Origin: Planctomicrobium piriforme
GTDB taxonomy: Bacteria > Planctomycetota > Planctomycetia > Planctomycetales > Planctomycetaceae
Assembly (NCBI RefSeq): GCF_900113665.1
Contig: NZ_FOQD01000001.1
Coordinates: 1-64,000, forward strand
DNA: 64,000 nt
Reading direction: 5' to 3'
Of the stretch, positions 1 to 9,515 are shown one piece after another. The translations under genes were made by a program, and so were the position numbers. Each line of letters opens with the position of its first letter. Positions within the stretch are counted from its first letter, which is position 1. Under the pieces are notes generated by a model. The model did not search any database and had not been told where the DNA came from. It saw only the letters and a list, made by a program, of their open reading frames with translations.

Positions 1-49
1 ACGCAACACGCGTTCTTGAGCAACTTTCACCAACCATGCACATACCAAC

Positions 50-85
50 AGCCCTCGGCAGGGAAACCCGCCGAGGGCTGTTTTG
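50..85 (+). terminator. Rho-independent terminator
   Basis: A perfect 10-bp stem, AGCCCTCGGC pairing with GCCGAGGGCT around a 10-nt loop, is followed by GTTTT. It probably ends a gene lying to the left of the window. No coding sequence of that gene can be recognised in the first 49 bases. Confidence 0.85.
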
Positions 86-353
86 CGTTTGGCATGCTGC
101 CTGAAAGTATTTCCTTTTGCCATGTCGGGGAGTTGCAGATCCCCTCAGGAACCTGCGAGTGGAAATACCGGGACTCAAAGGTCAGTGCTTAACCTCGCCC
201 TTCTCAGGGGAAGTTGTCTTTCACGCTTCGCGTGCGCGGCACGTCTTGACTTGTGTCTCATCTCTCAGATTGAATGCTCCCATCGTTCTTCTTTTATCTC
301 TTGTCGTCTGCGAGTCGCGGTAATTCCGCGACCCGCACTGAGGGCTGTGATCC

Positions 354-3300
354 ATGCGACGGTTTCAATTCTGGGGTGTGCCGCAGCGTTCTCGGCGCGC
401 TTCTGCAAAACGAGTGTCGCGCAACGCCAGCCACCAGGCCGAGCAATTTGAAGTGCGAATCGTGCCGTCCGCGAATCCGGCGGCAATTGATATCAACCCC
501 GGACCTGACAGCAGTAATTTGCAGGACACGTTCGCTTACCAGGGCTATGTCTTCTTCATCGCGAATGACGGCGTCCATGGTCAAAGCTTGTTCCGCAGCG
601 ACGGCACGGCGGCCGGCACGCAGATCATTCAGGAGGGAAGTCAGGGTTTCGTTTCGCCCACGATTGTCCCAGTAACCGGGCGGCTCTTTTTCTTGAGCGG
701 CAATACCGATGGGTTGGCAAGCGATTTGTGGACGATGGCAACGCCGCTGTCGGCGCCGGAGTATGTGGGCAATTTCGCAGGCGTGCGCGAAGTGGCGTCA
801 GCTGCACAAAATCTCTATCTCACTGGCGGTTCCGGGGGCTCGGTCTGGTCCATTGATGCGTCATTGCACGCCACGCATCTCGGAGATTTCAGTGGGTTGG
901 GGCAAGGTTTCCCGAACGCTTATCAGCTGACGCCTGTCGGCTCGCAAATGTATTTCATTGGCACTCAAGGAGCCGTTGATATCCAGCAGAAACTCTGGAC
1001 GACGGATGGGACCGTCCAGGGAACCCACTCGATTTCCGTGACCCCCGATGATCCGGACCACGGCCAACTCAACACGCTCATTTCAAGCGGCGGCCAGCTC
1101 TATTTCACGAGGGAGACAAAGAACGGTCTCGGAGAGTCTACTGGGATCCAGTTGTTTCTGTACAACTCGCCCAACAGTACAGCTCAGCTCACTCAGCAAA
1201 GCCCGACGTATCCGGGCTTGAATATTGAAGCGAGTCCGTTTGGAGGCGCTTTTGATTCCATTGTGGCCGGGAATGTCTTTTACTTCTTCGCCAACGACGA
1301 CATTAACGGGACCCGACTCTGGGCAGCTGGGGGCACGTCCCCCCACATTGTTCAATACGCAAATCCGCTTGAACCCCTCTCGAATTTTCAGGGGTTTACG
1401 GTCGTCGATGATCAGCTGTTCTTTCGGGCAGATAGCCCGCTCCGGCAAGCGGCCCTCTGGGTTGTTTCACCGGGGGGGACGATTTCGCTGGTGCGAGACG
1501 GCTTGACCCTCACCGATGCGACAAGAATGACGGCCAGCGGCGGACGGCTGTGGTTCTCCGCTTCGAGCGCGGAGTCAGGGGCGGAAGTCTGGACGAGCGA
1601 CGGCACTCCAGCAGGCACATTTCAGGCGGGCGAGTCGCAGCCGCTCACTGAATATGGCGGCGGAGTGGTGGGGAGTTCTCCTTCTTTTCTCGCTTCGACC
1701 GGCACCCGTCTTTTCTATTCGGCCACCTCGATTTTCAATGGCGGGTCTCCAGGCAATGAACTCTGGACGATGGACATCTCCACATTAGGGCAGCCCCCTG
1801 TCGCAGGCGACCTGAGCCTGACGATTCCCAACTACGCCCCGATCGGCGCCGTTGTGGGGCAGGTGACCGCCAGCGACCCCGACGGCGGGACTCTCAGCTA
1901 TGTCCTGGTGACCAATACCGGCAATCACAATTTTCAAGTCGACGCCGGCACCGGCGCGATTTCGATTGCCAACAATGACTCCCTATCCCTGGCCACGTAT
2001 TCAGACGGCGTCGATCTGCTGGTTGAGGTGATGGACAGCGGAAGCCCGCAACTGGTCGCGTTCTCGCATGTGCACGTCACATTTGTGAACGCCGTGCCTG
2101 ACATTGCCGGGCTCGAAGACGCAGTCACTTATCAGATCGGTCGGACACCTGTCCTGCTAAATCGATCAGCCACGGTTGCAGATGTCGATTCCGCCGATTT
2201 TGCAGGCGGGTCACTGACGATCACTTTGTCCAACAACGCCGCTGCCAGCGACCTGCTTGCGATTCAAGCATCCGGAACCGGCGCGGCTCAGGTTCGAATC
2301 GTCAATGGCAACCAGGTGAAGGTTGGCGGCTCGGTGATCGGCACATTCACCGGCGGCAACGGCGCAGCGCCTCTGGTGATCTCGCTGAATGGACTCGCCA
2401 CGCCAGGCAATGTGCAGGCTTTGTTGCGTTCGATTGCGTACAGCAGTACCGATGCCAATCCTCCTCGCCCGCCGCGGACAGTGACTCTCTCGCTGAATGA
2501 CGGGGATGGTGGAGTGACCACAACCGCCGGCAGACTCGTTGCGCTGAACAGCGATCCGATCCTTTTTGTCGACACTGCAGAGACAACGTATGTCGAAAAC
2601 GCGGCGCCGCTCGCTCTGGCCGCCAGCGGGACGATTACCGATTCCGAATCGGCCGACTTGAGTTCGGGAACATTGACGGTCTCCATCACCGCCAACAAAC
2701 AGTCCACCGACGTGCTCTCGTTCAAAACGAGTTCGTCGCTGACCATCACTAACGGCAACGAATTGCGACTGAACGGCGTCCTGTTGGGGACGTTCACTGG
2801 CGGAAAGCAGAATGTCGCACTCGTGGTCACTCTCAACGCCAACGCAACGCCAGGCCGCACACAGGTTCTGTTGCGGGCGATCACGTTCAACAGCACTTCC
2901 GACACCCCGGTGACACTGCCCCGGACCGTGCAATTCAAACTGACCGACGGCGATGGCGGCACGAGCCAGGTGCTTTCCAAATCGGTCAACGTAACGGCGG
3001 TCAATGATGCTCCCGTGGTGGCGGCATTCGACGGCGTAGCGGCGTTTATTGGTCCGGCAGCGGTCATTCTCGATGCAGACGCGACGCTCACTGACTCCGA
3101 TTCCAATGATTTCGCTGGCGGAAAGATGACGGTTTCGCTCACGGCCAACGCTCAGGGGAGCGACGTTCTCTCCATCCGCAATCAGGGTACGGCGGTCGGC
3201 AAGATTGGGGTCGATGGAGCCAATGTCAGCTACGGCGGCGCCGTCATCGGCACGTTCACCGGCGGCACGAATAAAGTCGCGCTGGTCATCACGTTCAACG

Positions 3301-3929
3301 CCAGTGCCACGCCGGCGGCCGCCCAGGCCCTGTTGCGGAACCTCCAATTCAACAACACGGCGGCCGTGCGATCGTCGGACAATCGGACTGTGCGAGTCCT
3401 GGTGACTGACGGCGACGGCGGCACCAGTCTAGCCGCGACCAAGACAATCACGGTGACGCCAGGCAACGCGCCTCCTGTCCTCGCGGCGTTTGACGGCAAC
3501 GTCGATTACCCTGCTGCGGCAGGCGTACCTGTCGTGATCGACAGCGACGCCACAGTGATCGACAACGATTCCACGAACCTCGATGGGGGCAAGCTCACGT
3601 TCACGATCACTGCGAATCTCCAGTCGACGGACGTGCTGGCGATTCAAAATCAGGGAACCGGCGCCGGACAGATTGGCGTCGATGGGAATCAAGTCACTTA
3701 CAGCGGCGTGGTGATCGGCACATTCACCGGCGGGAAAAGCAAGGTCGGTCTGACGGTCACATTCAACTCGAATTCGTCACCTGCTGCAGCCCAGGCACTC
3801 TTGCGTGCCATCACATTCCGGAGCACGTTGACCAACCCGGTAACCACTGCCAGAACGGTGCGGGCGATCCTCAGCGATGGCGACGGCGGCACCAGCGCGG
3901 CGGTCACAAAGGTGATCAATTTCGTGTAA
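354..3929 (+). CDS. Large secreted repeat protein (ELWxSDGT repeats, cadherin-like domain, four GTFTGG repeats)
   Basis: The 1191-residue product starts with a basic stretch followed by FEVRIVPSA, which resembles the Arg-rich plus LExRxxxS leader of planctomycete extracellular proteins. Residues about 75-480 carry repeats of the type LFRSDGTAAGT, LWTTDGTVQGT and EVWTSDGTPAGT, as in beta-propeller-like hyalin/ELWxSDGT proteins. A cadherin-like segment (VTASDPDGGTLSY) follows near residue 510. From about residue 585 to the end there are four repeats of roughly 145 residues, each with an SxD/DxDS start, a central GTFTGG, an ALLR motif and a closing DGDGGT. I infer a cell-surface or exported adhesive protein; ligand unknown. 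There is no LPXTG, PEP-CTERM or obvious C-terminal anchor. The start is the ATG nearest the basic leader. It stands alone, tail to tail with the AI-2E permease gene. Confidence 0.85.
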   Translation: MRRFQFWGVPQRSRRASAKRVSRNASHQAEQFEVRIVPSANPAAIDINPGPDSSNLQDTFAYQGYVFFIANDGVHGQSLFRSDGTAAGTQIIQEGSQGFVSPTIVPVTGRLFFLSGNTDGLASDLWTMATPLSAPEYVGNFAGVREVASAAQNLYLTGGSGGSVWSIDASLHATHLGDFSGLGQGFPNAYQLTPVGSQMYFIGTQGAVDIQQKLWTTDGTVQGTHSISVTPDDPDHGQLNTLISSGGQLYFTRETKNGLGESTGIQLFLYNSPNSTAQLTQQSPTYPGLNIEASPFGGAFDSIVAGNVFYFFANDDINGTRLWAAGGTSPHIVQYANPLEPLSNFQGFTVVDDQLFFRADSPLRQAALWVVSPGGTISLVRDGLTLTDATRMTASGGRLWFSASSAESGAEVWTSDGTPAGTFQAGESQPLTEYGGGVVGSSPSFLASTGTRLFYSATSIFNGGSPGNELWTMDISTLGQPPVAGDLSLTIPNYAPIGAVVGQVTASDPDGGTLSYVLVTNTGNHNFQVDAGTGAISIANNDSLSLATYSDGVDLLVEVMDSGSPQLVAFSHVHVTFVNAVPDIAGLEDAVTYQIGRTPVLLNRSATVADVDSADFAGGSLTITLSNNAAASDLLAIQASGTGAAQVRIVNGNQVKVGGSVIGTFTGGNGAAPLVISLNGLATPGNVQALLRSIAYSSTDANPPRPPRTVTLSLNDGDGGVTTTAGRLVALNSDPILFVDTAETTYVENAAPLALAASGTITDSESADLSSGTLTVSITANKQSTDVLSFKTSSSLTITNGNELRLNGVLLGTFTGGKQNVALVVTLNANATPGRTQVLLRAITFNSTSDTPVTLPRTVQFKLTDGDGGTSQVLSKSVNVTAVNDAPVVAAFDGVAAFIGPAAVILDADATLTDSDSNDFAGGKMTVSLTANAQGSDVLSIRNQGTAVGKIGVDGANVSYGGAVIGTFTGGTNKVALVITFNASATPAAAQALLRNLQFNNTAAVRSSDNRTVRVLVTDGDGGTSLAATKTITVTPGNAPPVLAAFDGNVDYPAAAGVPVVIDSDATVIDNDSTNLDGGKLTFTITANLQSTDVLAIQNQGTGAGQIGVDGNQVTYSGVVIGTFTGGKSKVGLTVTFNSNSSPAAAQALLRAITFRSTLTNPVTTARTVRAILSDGDGGTSAAVTKVINFV

Positions 3930-3953
3930 GTCAGTTGCTCATCTCTCAACCGC

Positions 3954-5033
3954 TTATTCCTCACTCATCAGAATCGCCCACGGTCGCGTGCGTTCGAAGT
4001 GGGCGAGGATGATCTTCAGCGTCGAGAGCATCGGCACTGCCAGCACCATGCCGGGGACGCCCCAGAACCAGCCCCAGAAGATGATTGAGAACAGCAGCAG
4101 CACGTTATTGATGCGGAGTTGCTGCCCGGAGTAGCGGATTTCGAGGAAATCGATCCAGACAAAGCGATTGACGCCCAGTAGCACACCCAGCGCCACTGCG
4201 GCTTCCCAGCTCTGAAATGTGAGCAGGGCAATCAACACCGGCGGGCCGAGCGCGATCAGGCTGCCGATATAGGTAATGTAGTTCAGGAGGAACGTCAGGA
4301 AGGCCCAGAGCAGCCAACTGGACAGCCCGAACGACGCCATGATGATCGCCGATGTCACCGCCATTCCGGCCCCGATGAGCGCCTTGACCTTCATATAGCT
4401 GGAAATGCTGTCACTGATGGGTCCGCTCGCCTCGAGCAGCCGGGCCCCCTGTTTGGGAAACGCCCGTTGCAGGCGATCAGGCACACGTTCGGCATCGATC
4501 AATACGAAAATTAGATAGAAGAGCACCATCAGCACGCTCTCGGCAAACTTCCAGGCGGTGCCAAACAACTGCTGATAAACGTCGCTCAACTGCACGTTGA
4601 ACTTCTCGAAGATGGCGTTGGAATCGAACGCGCTCTGCCCGAGAACAGGAATCTGCTTCCACAACGTCTCTGCCCGCTTCTGCATCTTGGGGAGCTGCTT
4701 CATGAAGTTCTCGGCGTCCCGGTACACCAGTTGTGAGATGAGCCAGATGCAGCCGACAAGGAGCGCCATCAGCGAGAGATAGCTCAGCCAGCGAGGGATG
4801 TGCCAGCGATGCAGGAAGTCGGCGAGCGGGCGGATGACGAAATACAGAAAGACCGCGATGAGCACCGGAATGATGACCGGTCCGAGGAACGCCATCACGG
4901 CGATCACTGCGATGCCGGTTAGCAGGCACAGACAGATCGCCGTCGTCCGCTCTGCCCGACGGTGCGGAGGAGAGAGCGTACTGACAGGCTGCAGGTCGGC
5001 GTCGACGGGAGAAAGGGTATGTTCAGCAGACAC
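3954..5033 (-). CDS. AI-2E family transporter (UPF0118 permease)
   Basis: A polytopic inner-membrane protein of the AI-2E/TqsA/YdiK permease family. Two N-terminal hydrophobic segments lie at about residues 30-80, followed by an amphipathic stretch (MKQLPKMQKRAETLWKQI) and then a C-terminal block of five or six membrane segments with family-like GPPVLIALLTF and GVPGMVLAVPML motifs. The GTG at 5033 is chosen because AGGA lies six bases upstream; a TTG at 5060 would add nine residues. Members export autoinducer-2 or small solutes or act as Na+/H+ antiporters, so the substrate cannot be assigned. It converges with the surface-protein gene, and a repeat hairpin separates it from the downstream-numbered YetF-like gene. 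Confidence 0.85.
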   Translation of the reverse strand: MSAEHTLSPVDADLQPVSTLSPPHRRAERTTAICLCLLTGIAVIAVMAFLGPVIIPVLIAVFLYFVIRPLADFLHRWHIPRWLSYLSLMALLVGCIWLISQLVYRDAENFMKQLPKMQKRAETLWKQIPVLGQSAFDSNAIFEKFNVQLSDVYQQLFGTAWKFAESVLMVLFYLIFVLIDAERVPDRLQRAFPKQGARLLEASGPISDSISSYMKVKALIGAGMAVTSAIIMASFGLSSWLLWAFLTFLLNYITYIGSLIALGPPVLIALLTFQSWEAAVALGVLLGVNRFVWIDFLEIRYSGQQLRINNVLLLFSIIFWGWFWGVPGMVLAVPMLSTLKIILAHFERTRPWAILMSEE

Positions 5034-5121
5034 AATGCGTCCTGATCGGAGAAAGAGCAAAAATTGCAGTGGATCGCTTCATCGAGCAAATCTCACGCCT
5101 ATGAAAATGCGGAAGAGATTG

Positions 5122-5222
5122 ACCACGAAAGAAACGAAAAGACACGAAAAAATACCGATACGGCAAGGTGAATTCGGAGATCGCTTCTTTGCCTTTTTCG
5201 TGTGTTTCGTCTCTTTCGTGGT
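5122..5222. repeat. Inverted 10-nt quasi-repeat element (ACGAAA type)
   Basis: The left arm (5122-5151) consists of three roughly 10-nt units ACCACGAAAG, AAACGAAAAG, ACACGAAAAA. The right arm (5193-5222) is close to its reverse complement, ending TTTCGTGGT. The two arms could pair along about 29 bases around a 41-nt loop. The element fills the gap between two same-strand genes. Confidence 0.85.
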
Positions 5223-5235
5223 GATCTTCTTCGAC

Positions 5236-5778
5236 TCAGTGCGCGTCGCTCGCTGGCGGGGTGAGTTGTTGCAGGGTCGGCGGGAAGTGGGTGATGACGC
5301 TGATGTGCCCGTCCCCTTCGATGTAGCTGTGCTTCACGAGCGACAGGTCGTCGATTCCCTTCTGACGGAGCTGGCTGCGGAGGTCGTCGAGCGTCATCAG
5401 TTCCTCCTTGAGATTCTCCAGATGCACCTCACCGTTCTCGACCACCAGCAGCGGCTCGCGGTCGATCCATTTTCCGAACGCGGGACTGTGGTAGGCCATG
5501 GCGTCGACCATGTATTCCCAGAAGATGATCGTCGATACGAGCAACAGGCCGTCGGTCACGGAGGTGTAGTTGGCGGACATCGCGTTCTGGGCGGCGTCCG
5601 CGATCACCACCAGCACGAGCAGGTCCGCCGCGCCCACGGAACCGGTCTGACGCCGGAAGATGCGCAGAAGCAGGAACAGCCCCAAGTAGGTGCAGGTGCC
5701 GCGAACGAATGTTTCCGGCAGTGAGACTGACGGCGTGAAGATCTTCGCCAGGTCGAGCGTGAACAATTCAGCGATCAC
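5236..5778 (-). CDS. DUF421/YetF-family membrane protein
   Basis: About 180 residues. Hydrophobic segments are at about 15-40 (TYLGLFLLLRIF), 50-65 (ADLLVLVVIADA) and 75-95, followed by a soluble YetF-like C-terminal domain containing REPLLVVENGEV, LTLDDLRSQLRQKGI and IEGDGHISVI, hallmarks of the DUF421 family found in Bacillus YetF and relatives. The GTG at 5778 is preferred because AGGAG lies six bases upstream. An ATG at 5862 would add 28 residues with no membrane character. Family function is poorly known, with sporulation or stress links in firmicutes. The very short region after the second membrane segment is normal for the small form of the family. Confidence 0.82.
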   Translation of the reverse strand: MIAELFTLDLAKIFTPSVSLPETFVRGTCTYLGLFLLLRIFRRQTGSVGAADLLVLVVIADAAQNAMSANYTSVTDGLLLVSTIIFWEYMVDAMAYHSPAFGKWIDREPLLVVENGEVHLENLKEELMTLDDLRSQLRQKGIDDLSLVKHSYIEGDGHISVITHFPPTLQQLTPPASDAH

Positions 5779-5959
5779 AAAAATCTCCTGCGCGGCGGGC
5801 CGATCCCGCCATCGCTCAAGTAGGTGGTTGACATTGATGCGAGACGAGTGGATGCAACTCACTCGCAGGCAGGCAACAAAAGTGCCGTCGTATTTCCAGC
5901 GGCAACGCTGGCTGCTGCGTAGATGTTAGCAGCCGTTCGTCCGCTGTCGGGAGATTCCT

Positions 5960-6952
5960 ATGGAAACCGTTCTGCCGCGGCAGGTGACGCCTGTTCGCCG
6001 CCCGCTCATTCATGTTCGCAGACTGGCACTCGTGGCTCTGCTGCTGGGCTCAATCGCGCTCGGTTATTACGAATTCCGGTTGCGACGGCCAGTCGGCTCA
6101 GGCCCGGTGGCGATCCCGGTTCCGCGAGCGGAGTTTCAAGAAATCTGGAGCGATCAGAAGATCCTGCTGCTGGGACTGGGAGACAGCATCACCGACGGCT
6201 TCGGCGCGAGTCCCGGTCATTCGTATTTCAGCCGGCTGGTCAAGAATCCGTCGGATGAGTTCCCCGACATGCAGCAGTTGAATCTGCAGCGAGTTCTGCC
6301 GCATCTGGAGCCGAGGAACGACGCCATTTCAGGGACGACATCGGTCGAACTCCTTGAGTTCTCGTTGCCGCGACTGGAAGTGCAGCCGCCGGATGTGTTC
6401 GGCATCGTACTGCTGACGACGGGCGGAAACGACCTGATTCACAACTACGGGCGCACGCCGCCCCGGGAGACGGCGATGTACGGCGCGACCATTCAGCAGG
6501 CCCAGCCTTGGATCGAGAACTTCGAAATCAGGCTGGCGAAGATTCTGAACGAGATTGAAGCAAGGTTCCCTGGCGGCTGTGGGATTTTGCTGGCAAATAT
6601 CTACGACCCGACGGATGGCGTCGGCGATGTGGAGCTGGCAGGCCTGCCGGCCTGGGAGGACGGCTTGACGATCCTGTCGGGATATAACGACATCATTCAG
6701 CGGACCTGCCAGGCCAGAGAACATGTGCATCTGATCGATCTGCACGCGACGTTTCTGGGACACGGCATCCACTGCCGCCAACTCTGGCAGCCACACTACG
6801 ACGCGGCCGACCCGACGTACTGGTATTACGACAATCTGGAAGACCCCAACGACCGCGGCTACGACGCAATTCGGCGACTGTGTCTGAACGCGATCATTGA
6901 GCATGTGAAGCCGCGGTTGGCATTGCCGGCAGGTGCGTTGCATGCGGAATAA
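5960..6952 (+). CDS. SGNH/GDSL-type hydrolase-like protein
   Basis: The 330-residue product has one N-terminal membrane segment (residues about 20-38) after a basic start, so it is probably anchored and periplasmic. Block I is present as GLGDSITDGFGA (around residue 72, nucleophile Ser) and block III as TTGGNDL (around 153). Block V normally reads DxxHPNxxGY, with the catalytic His before PN. Here the sequence is LEDPNDRGYDAIRR, so that His is replaced by Asp. DPTDGVGD in the middle fits related planctomycete proteins. It may be a lipase/esterase-like protein with altered or lost catalysis; the substrate is unknown. It is a single gene diverging from the YetF-like gene. Confidence 0.8.
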   Translation: METVLPRQVTPVRRPLIHVRRLALVALLLGSIALGYYEFRLRRPVGSGPVAIPVPRAEFQEIWSDQKILLLGLGDSITDGFGASPGHSYFSRLVKNPSDEFPDMQQLNLQRVLPHLEPRNDAISGTTSVELLEFSLPRLEVQPPDVFGIVLLTTGGNDLIHNYGRTPPRETAMYGATIQQAQPWIENFEIRLAKILNEIEARFPGGCGILLANIYDPTDGVGDVELAGLPAWEDGLTILSGYNDIIQRTCQAREHVHLIDLHATFLGHGIHCRQLWQPHYDAADPTYWYYDNLEDPNDRGYDAIRRLCLNAIIEHVKPRLALPAGALHAE

Positions 6953-6984
6953 TGGCATCCCATCCTGTTGGAATGCCATGTGTG

Positions 6985-8454
6985 TCAAAACAGTCCGTTT
7001 AGCATTTTAATCGCTTCCGCTGCCTGGCTGGGCACCATGTACGACGCCACAAATAGGATCGAGATCACCGCGATCCACAGCAGGATGTCGGTAATCCAGT
7101 TGGGCGTCAGGCGTTTGTCCACCTTCTTGTAGCGGAAGTAGAGGGTCGCCAGGGCAATCATCGGCAGCGTTGCCGCTTGCGCAATTCCCCCGATTTTCAC
7201 CAGCAACTGGGGATCATGCAGGAACAGGTAAAACGTGAAGGCCAGTGCCGGGAAGAACAGACACAGGCGACGAATCAGCTTCAAGCGTTCTTCGGCGTTC
7301 GCGCTGGGCGTGAACCCGGCCAGAATCAAAAAGTCCGCCGCCAGTCGGCTGTTCGCGGCACAGGCGAGATACAGCGTCTTGAACAGGACCGCCCCCGCCC
7401 CGATCAGAAACAGCACCCGGGTCCAGGCTCCAAAGGGGCCGATATACATTTTTGAGAGGGTATCGATGAGTGCGGTGCCCTTCGGGTCGAGACCCTGCGG
7501 ATTCAACACCGCCGCACCCAGCAGATAGAACGACACCGTCGACACCGTGAACACGATCATGCTCACCCAGGCGTCGAGCTGCATCACCCGAATCCAGCCT
7601 TTGGCTCGTCGCTCCCACGCCTCAGAGCCGTCGTTTCGCCCCACATATCGGGCGTACCCTTTTTCCAGACACCAGTACGGGTAATAGAACAACTCCGTCG
7701 CGCCGACGCCTGTAATGCCAAACACGGCGAACGCCGCCATTTGCCCGCTGGAGGGAACCTTGAATTGCAGGCCCGATAACAGGTCGGTCGCGCGAATGGG
7801 GAACTCAGTGCCCGTCAGCGCGATCACCGCCGTCACGGTAATCAGCGTGACGCTGACGACGATGACGGTCGTCAGCCATTCAATGCGGCGGTAGCCTCCA
7901 TGATAAATCAGGGCCATCGTCGTCAAACAGGTCGCGAGCGCCCACAAGAACTCCGGTCGGGCTGTGATGGCCCGTTCGGCGAGCGGCCCCATTCCGGCCA
8001 CCGCAGCGGCGGAGCGTTCCGTCAGGCCGGGAAAAGCCAGGTGCAGCACCTGACCCACGCCGCCGGTCATGCCTCCGAGTTGCATCACAGTGCAGATCAT
8101 CATGAGAAACCACCACCAGACGAGCCAATGCACGCCGCGGCCTTTGCCTGGCAGTTCATTCAGCGCCCCCAGCGTGGGCCGCCCGGAGGAGATGGCGTAG
8201 CGTCCCAGTTCGATCTGCACGAACACCTTGATGACGCAACTGAAGAGAATCAGCCAGAGAAAGACATAGCCGTGCTTCGCGCCGAGTCCGGTGGTGAGAA
8301 TCAGTTCGCCTGAACCGACAATGGTGCCGGCGAGAATGATGCCTGGGCCGATCTTCCGCAGGGCGGCCCAGAGTGACGTCGGGGGCTCCTGCACATCTTC
8401 CGGAGGCAGGGCGTAAGGATCGTAGGCGGCAATTTCCTCAACCACGCCGGTCAC
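6985..8454 (-). CDS. Nramp-family divalent metal transporter-like protein
   Basis: A 489-residue inner-membrane protein with about eleven hydrophobic segments. The start of the first membrane helix reads GPGIILAGTIVGSGELILTT, and the general layout (helix 1 unwound Gly-rich segment, AFAVFGITGVGATELFYYP in helix 6, cytoplasmic loops rich in Arg) fits the Nramp/LeuT fold. The classical DPGN metal-binding motif of helix 1 is replaced by VGSGE, and helix 6 lacks the usual MPH motif, so manganese or iron specificity should not be assumed. The start is a GTG giving an acidic N-terminal tail. It converges with the SGNH-like gene. Confidence 0.8.
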   Translation of the reverse strand: MTGVVEEIAAYDPYALPPEDVQEPPTSLWAALRKIGPGIILAGTIVGSGELILTTGLGAKHGYVFLWLILFSCVIKVFVQIELGRYAISSGRPTLGALNELPGKGRGVHWLVWWWFLMMICTVMQLGGMTGGVGQVLHLAFPGLTERSAAAVAGMGPLAERAITARPEFLWALATCLTTMALIYHGGYRRIEWLTTVIVVSVTLITVTAVIALTGTEFPIRATDLLSGLQFKVPSSGQMAAFAVFGITGVGATELFYYPYWCLEKGYARYVGRNDGSEAWERRAKGWIRVMQLDAWVSMIVFTVSTVSFYLLGAAVLNPQGLDPKGTALIDTLSKMYIGPFGAWTRVLFLIGAGAVLFKTLYLACAANSRLAADFLILAGFTPSANAEERLKLIRRLCLFFPALAFTFYLFLHDPQLLVKIGGIAQAATLPMIALATLYFRYKKVDKRLTPNWITDILLWIAVISILFVASYMVPSQAAEAIKMLNGLF

Positions 8455-8541
8455 TTCCGGTTTGAGAACAGGGCAGGGCGGGTCAATATAACCGGACTTT
8501 GATGCTTGAGCAAACTGCTGCTGGTTGCAGCACTCAGGAGA

Positions 8542-8595
8542 GAACCGTGGGCTAAGGCCCAGCGGCTGATTGGCGTCTCACAGCAGGCACGCGGC
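8542..8595 (+). repeat. Dispersed CCGTGGGCTAA repeat, copy 1
   Basis: This roughly 52-bp sequence starts GAACCGTGGGCTAAGGCCCA and recurs, inverted, at 15411-15462 with only a handful of differences. It lies between the divergent Nramp-type and hisN genes. The sequence contains GGGC/GCCC segments able to form short stems. Confidence 0.8.
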
Positions 8596-8720
8596 AATGT
8601 TCGATGTTTTGAAGGACAGACCATGTCCGACCTTGGGGCATTGACACACCTTGATTCCCCGTCACCACTGCGCTACTCTGCGGTCTTCACAAATCACCTG
8701 TTTTGACCGATGTTTTCCCT

Positions 8721-9515
8721 ATGGCCGATCCTGCTGCCGTTGATGAACGCCTGCGTTTTGCGTTGAACGCGTCCGCACAGGCGGAACGGCTGGTGATGTC
8801 GTATTTCGGTGATGCCGCATTGCAGGTGGACCTCAAGGACGACCTCACCCCGGTCACCGCCGCCGATCGCGGGGCGGAGGAACTGCTGCGACGCACTTTG
8901 CTGGGCACTTTTCCCCATGATTCGGTGCTGGGTGAGGAGTTTGGCGAAACAAAAGGGAACAGCGGGTTCCGCTGGATTCTCGATCCTGTCGACGGCACCA
9001 AATCGTTCGTCCACGGCGTGCCGCTGTTCGGGATGCTGATCGGCTTGCAGTTCGAAGGGGAGAATGTCGCCGGGATCTGCCGTTTGCCGGCGGTGCGGGA
9101 AGTGATCTATGCCTCGCGGGGGAGGGGATCCTGGTGGCAACGAGGGTCCGCAGCTGCCGTGCCGGCCCAGGTAACGACGGCGACTTCGCTCTCGGATTCG
9201 CTCTTCTGCTACACGGCGGTCGACGGCTTCGAGCAGATTCAGCGTTCAGATGTCCTGCAGAAGCTCTCGCAGGTTTGCCGGCTGTCTCGGGGTTGGGGAG
9301 ACTGCTACGGTCACATGCTGGTCGCCACCGGCCGGGCCGACTTGATGATCGATCCCTTGCTCGCGGAATGGGACGCGTGTGCATTGATCCCCATTATTGA
9401 AGAGGCCGGAGGGATTTTCATGGACTGGACCGGACGCTCCACCGCCGTCGGCGGCAACGGCATTTCGCTCACCCCGCAGATCAAGTCCGAGCTGCAGCAG
9501 ATTATTCGAAGATAA
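8721..9515 (+). CDS. hisN: Inositol-monophosphatase-family phosphatase, probable histidinol-phosphatase
   Basis: About 264 residues with all metal-site motifs of the family: LTPVTAADRGAEE near residue 40, GEEFGE near 75, DPVDGTKSFVHG near 95 and AEWDACALIPIIEEAGG near 215. The spacing and the TKSFVHG variant fit the HisN-type histidinol-phosphatase subgroup more than CysQ, which would complete histidine biosynthesis by dephosphorylating histidinol phosphate. No other his gene is nearby, so the substrate rests on subfamily resemblance. The ATG at 8721 is preferred; a TTG at 8703 would add six residues. Neither has a convincing ribosome binding site. The next gene, mch, begins 116 bases later on the same strand. 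Confidence 0.8.
   Translation: MADPAAVDERLRFALNASAQAERLVMSYFGDAALQVDLKDDLTPVTAADRGAEELLRRTLLGTFPHDSVLGEEFGETKGNSGFRWILDPVDGTKSFVHGVPLFGMLIGLQFEGENVAGICRLPAVREVIYASRGRGSWWQRGSAAAVPAQVTTATSLSDSLFCYTAVDGFEQIQRSDVLQKLSQVCRLSRGWGDCYGHMLVATGRADLMIDPLLAEWDACALIPIIEEAGGIFMDWTGRSTAVGGNGISLTPQIKSELQQIIRR

Noticed and set aside
2211..3347. A 378-residue frame antisense to the surface protein
   Set aside because: Arg/Cys/Gly-rich and without motifs, while the sense frame has clear repeats.
5122..5222. CRISPR array
   Set aside because: The short quasi-repeats here and at the other loci have no unique spacers of constant length and differ in unit sequence; no cas gene is present.
4798..5724. A 308-residue plus-strand frame across the AI-2E and YetF-like genes
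   Set aside because: It crosses the repeat element and two well-supported minus-strand genes.
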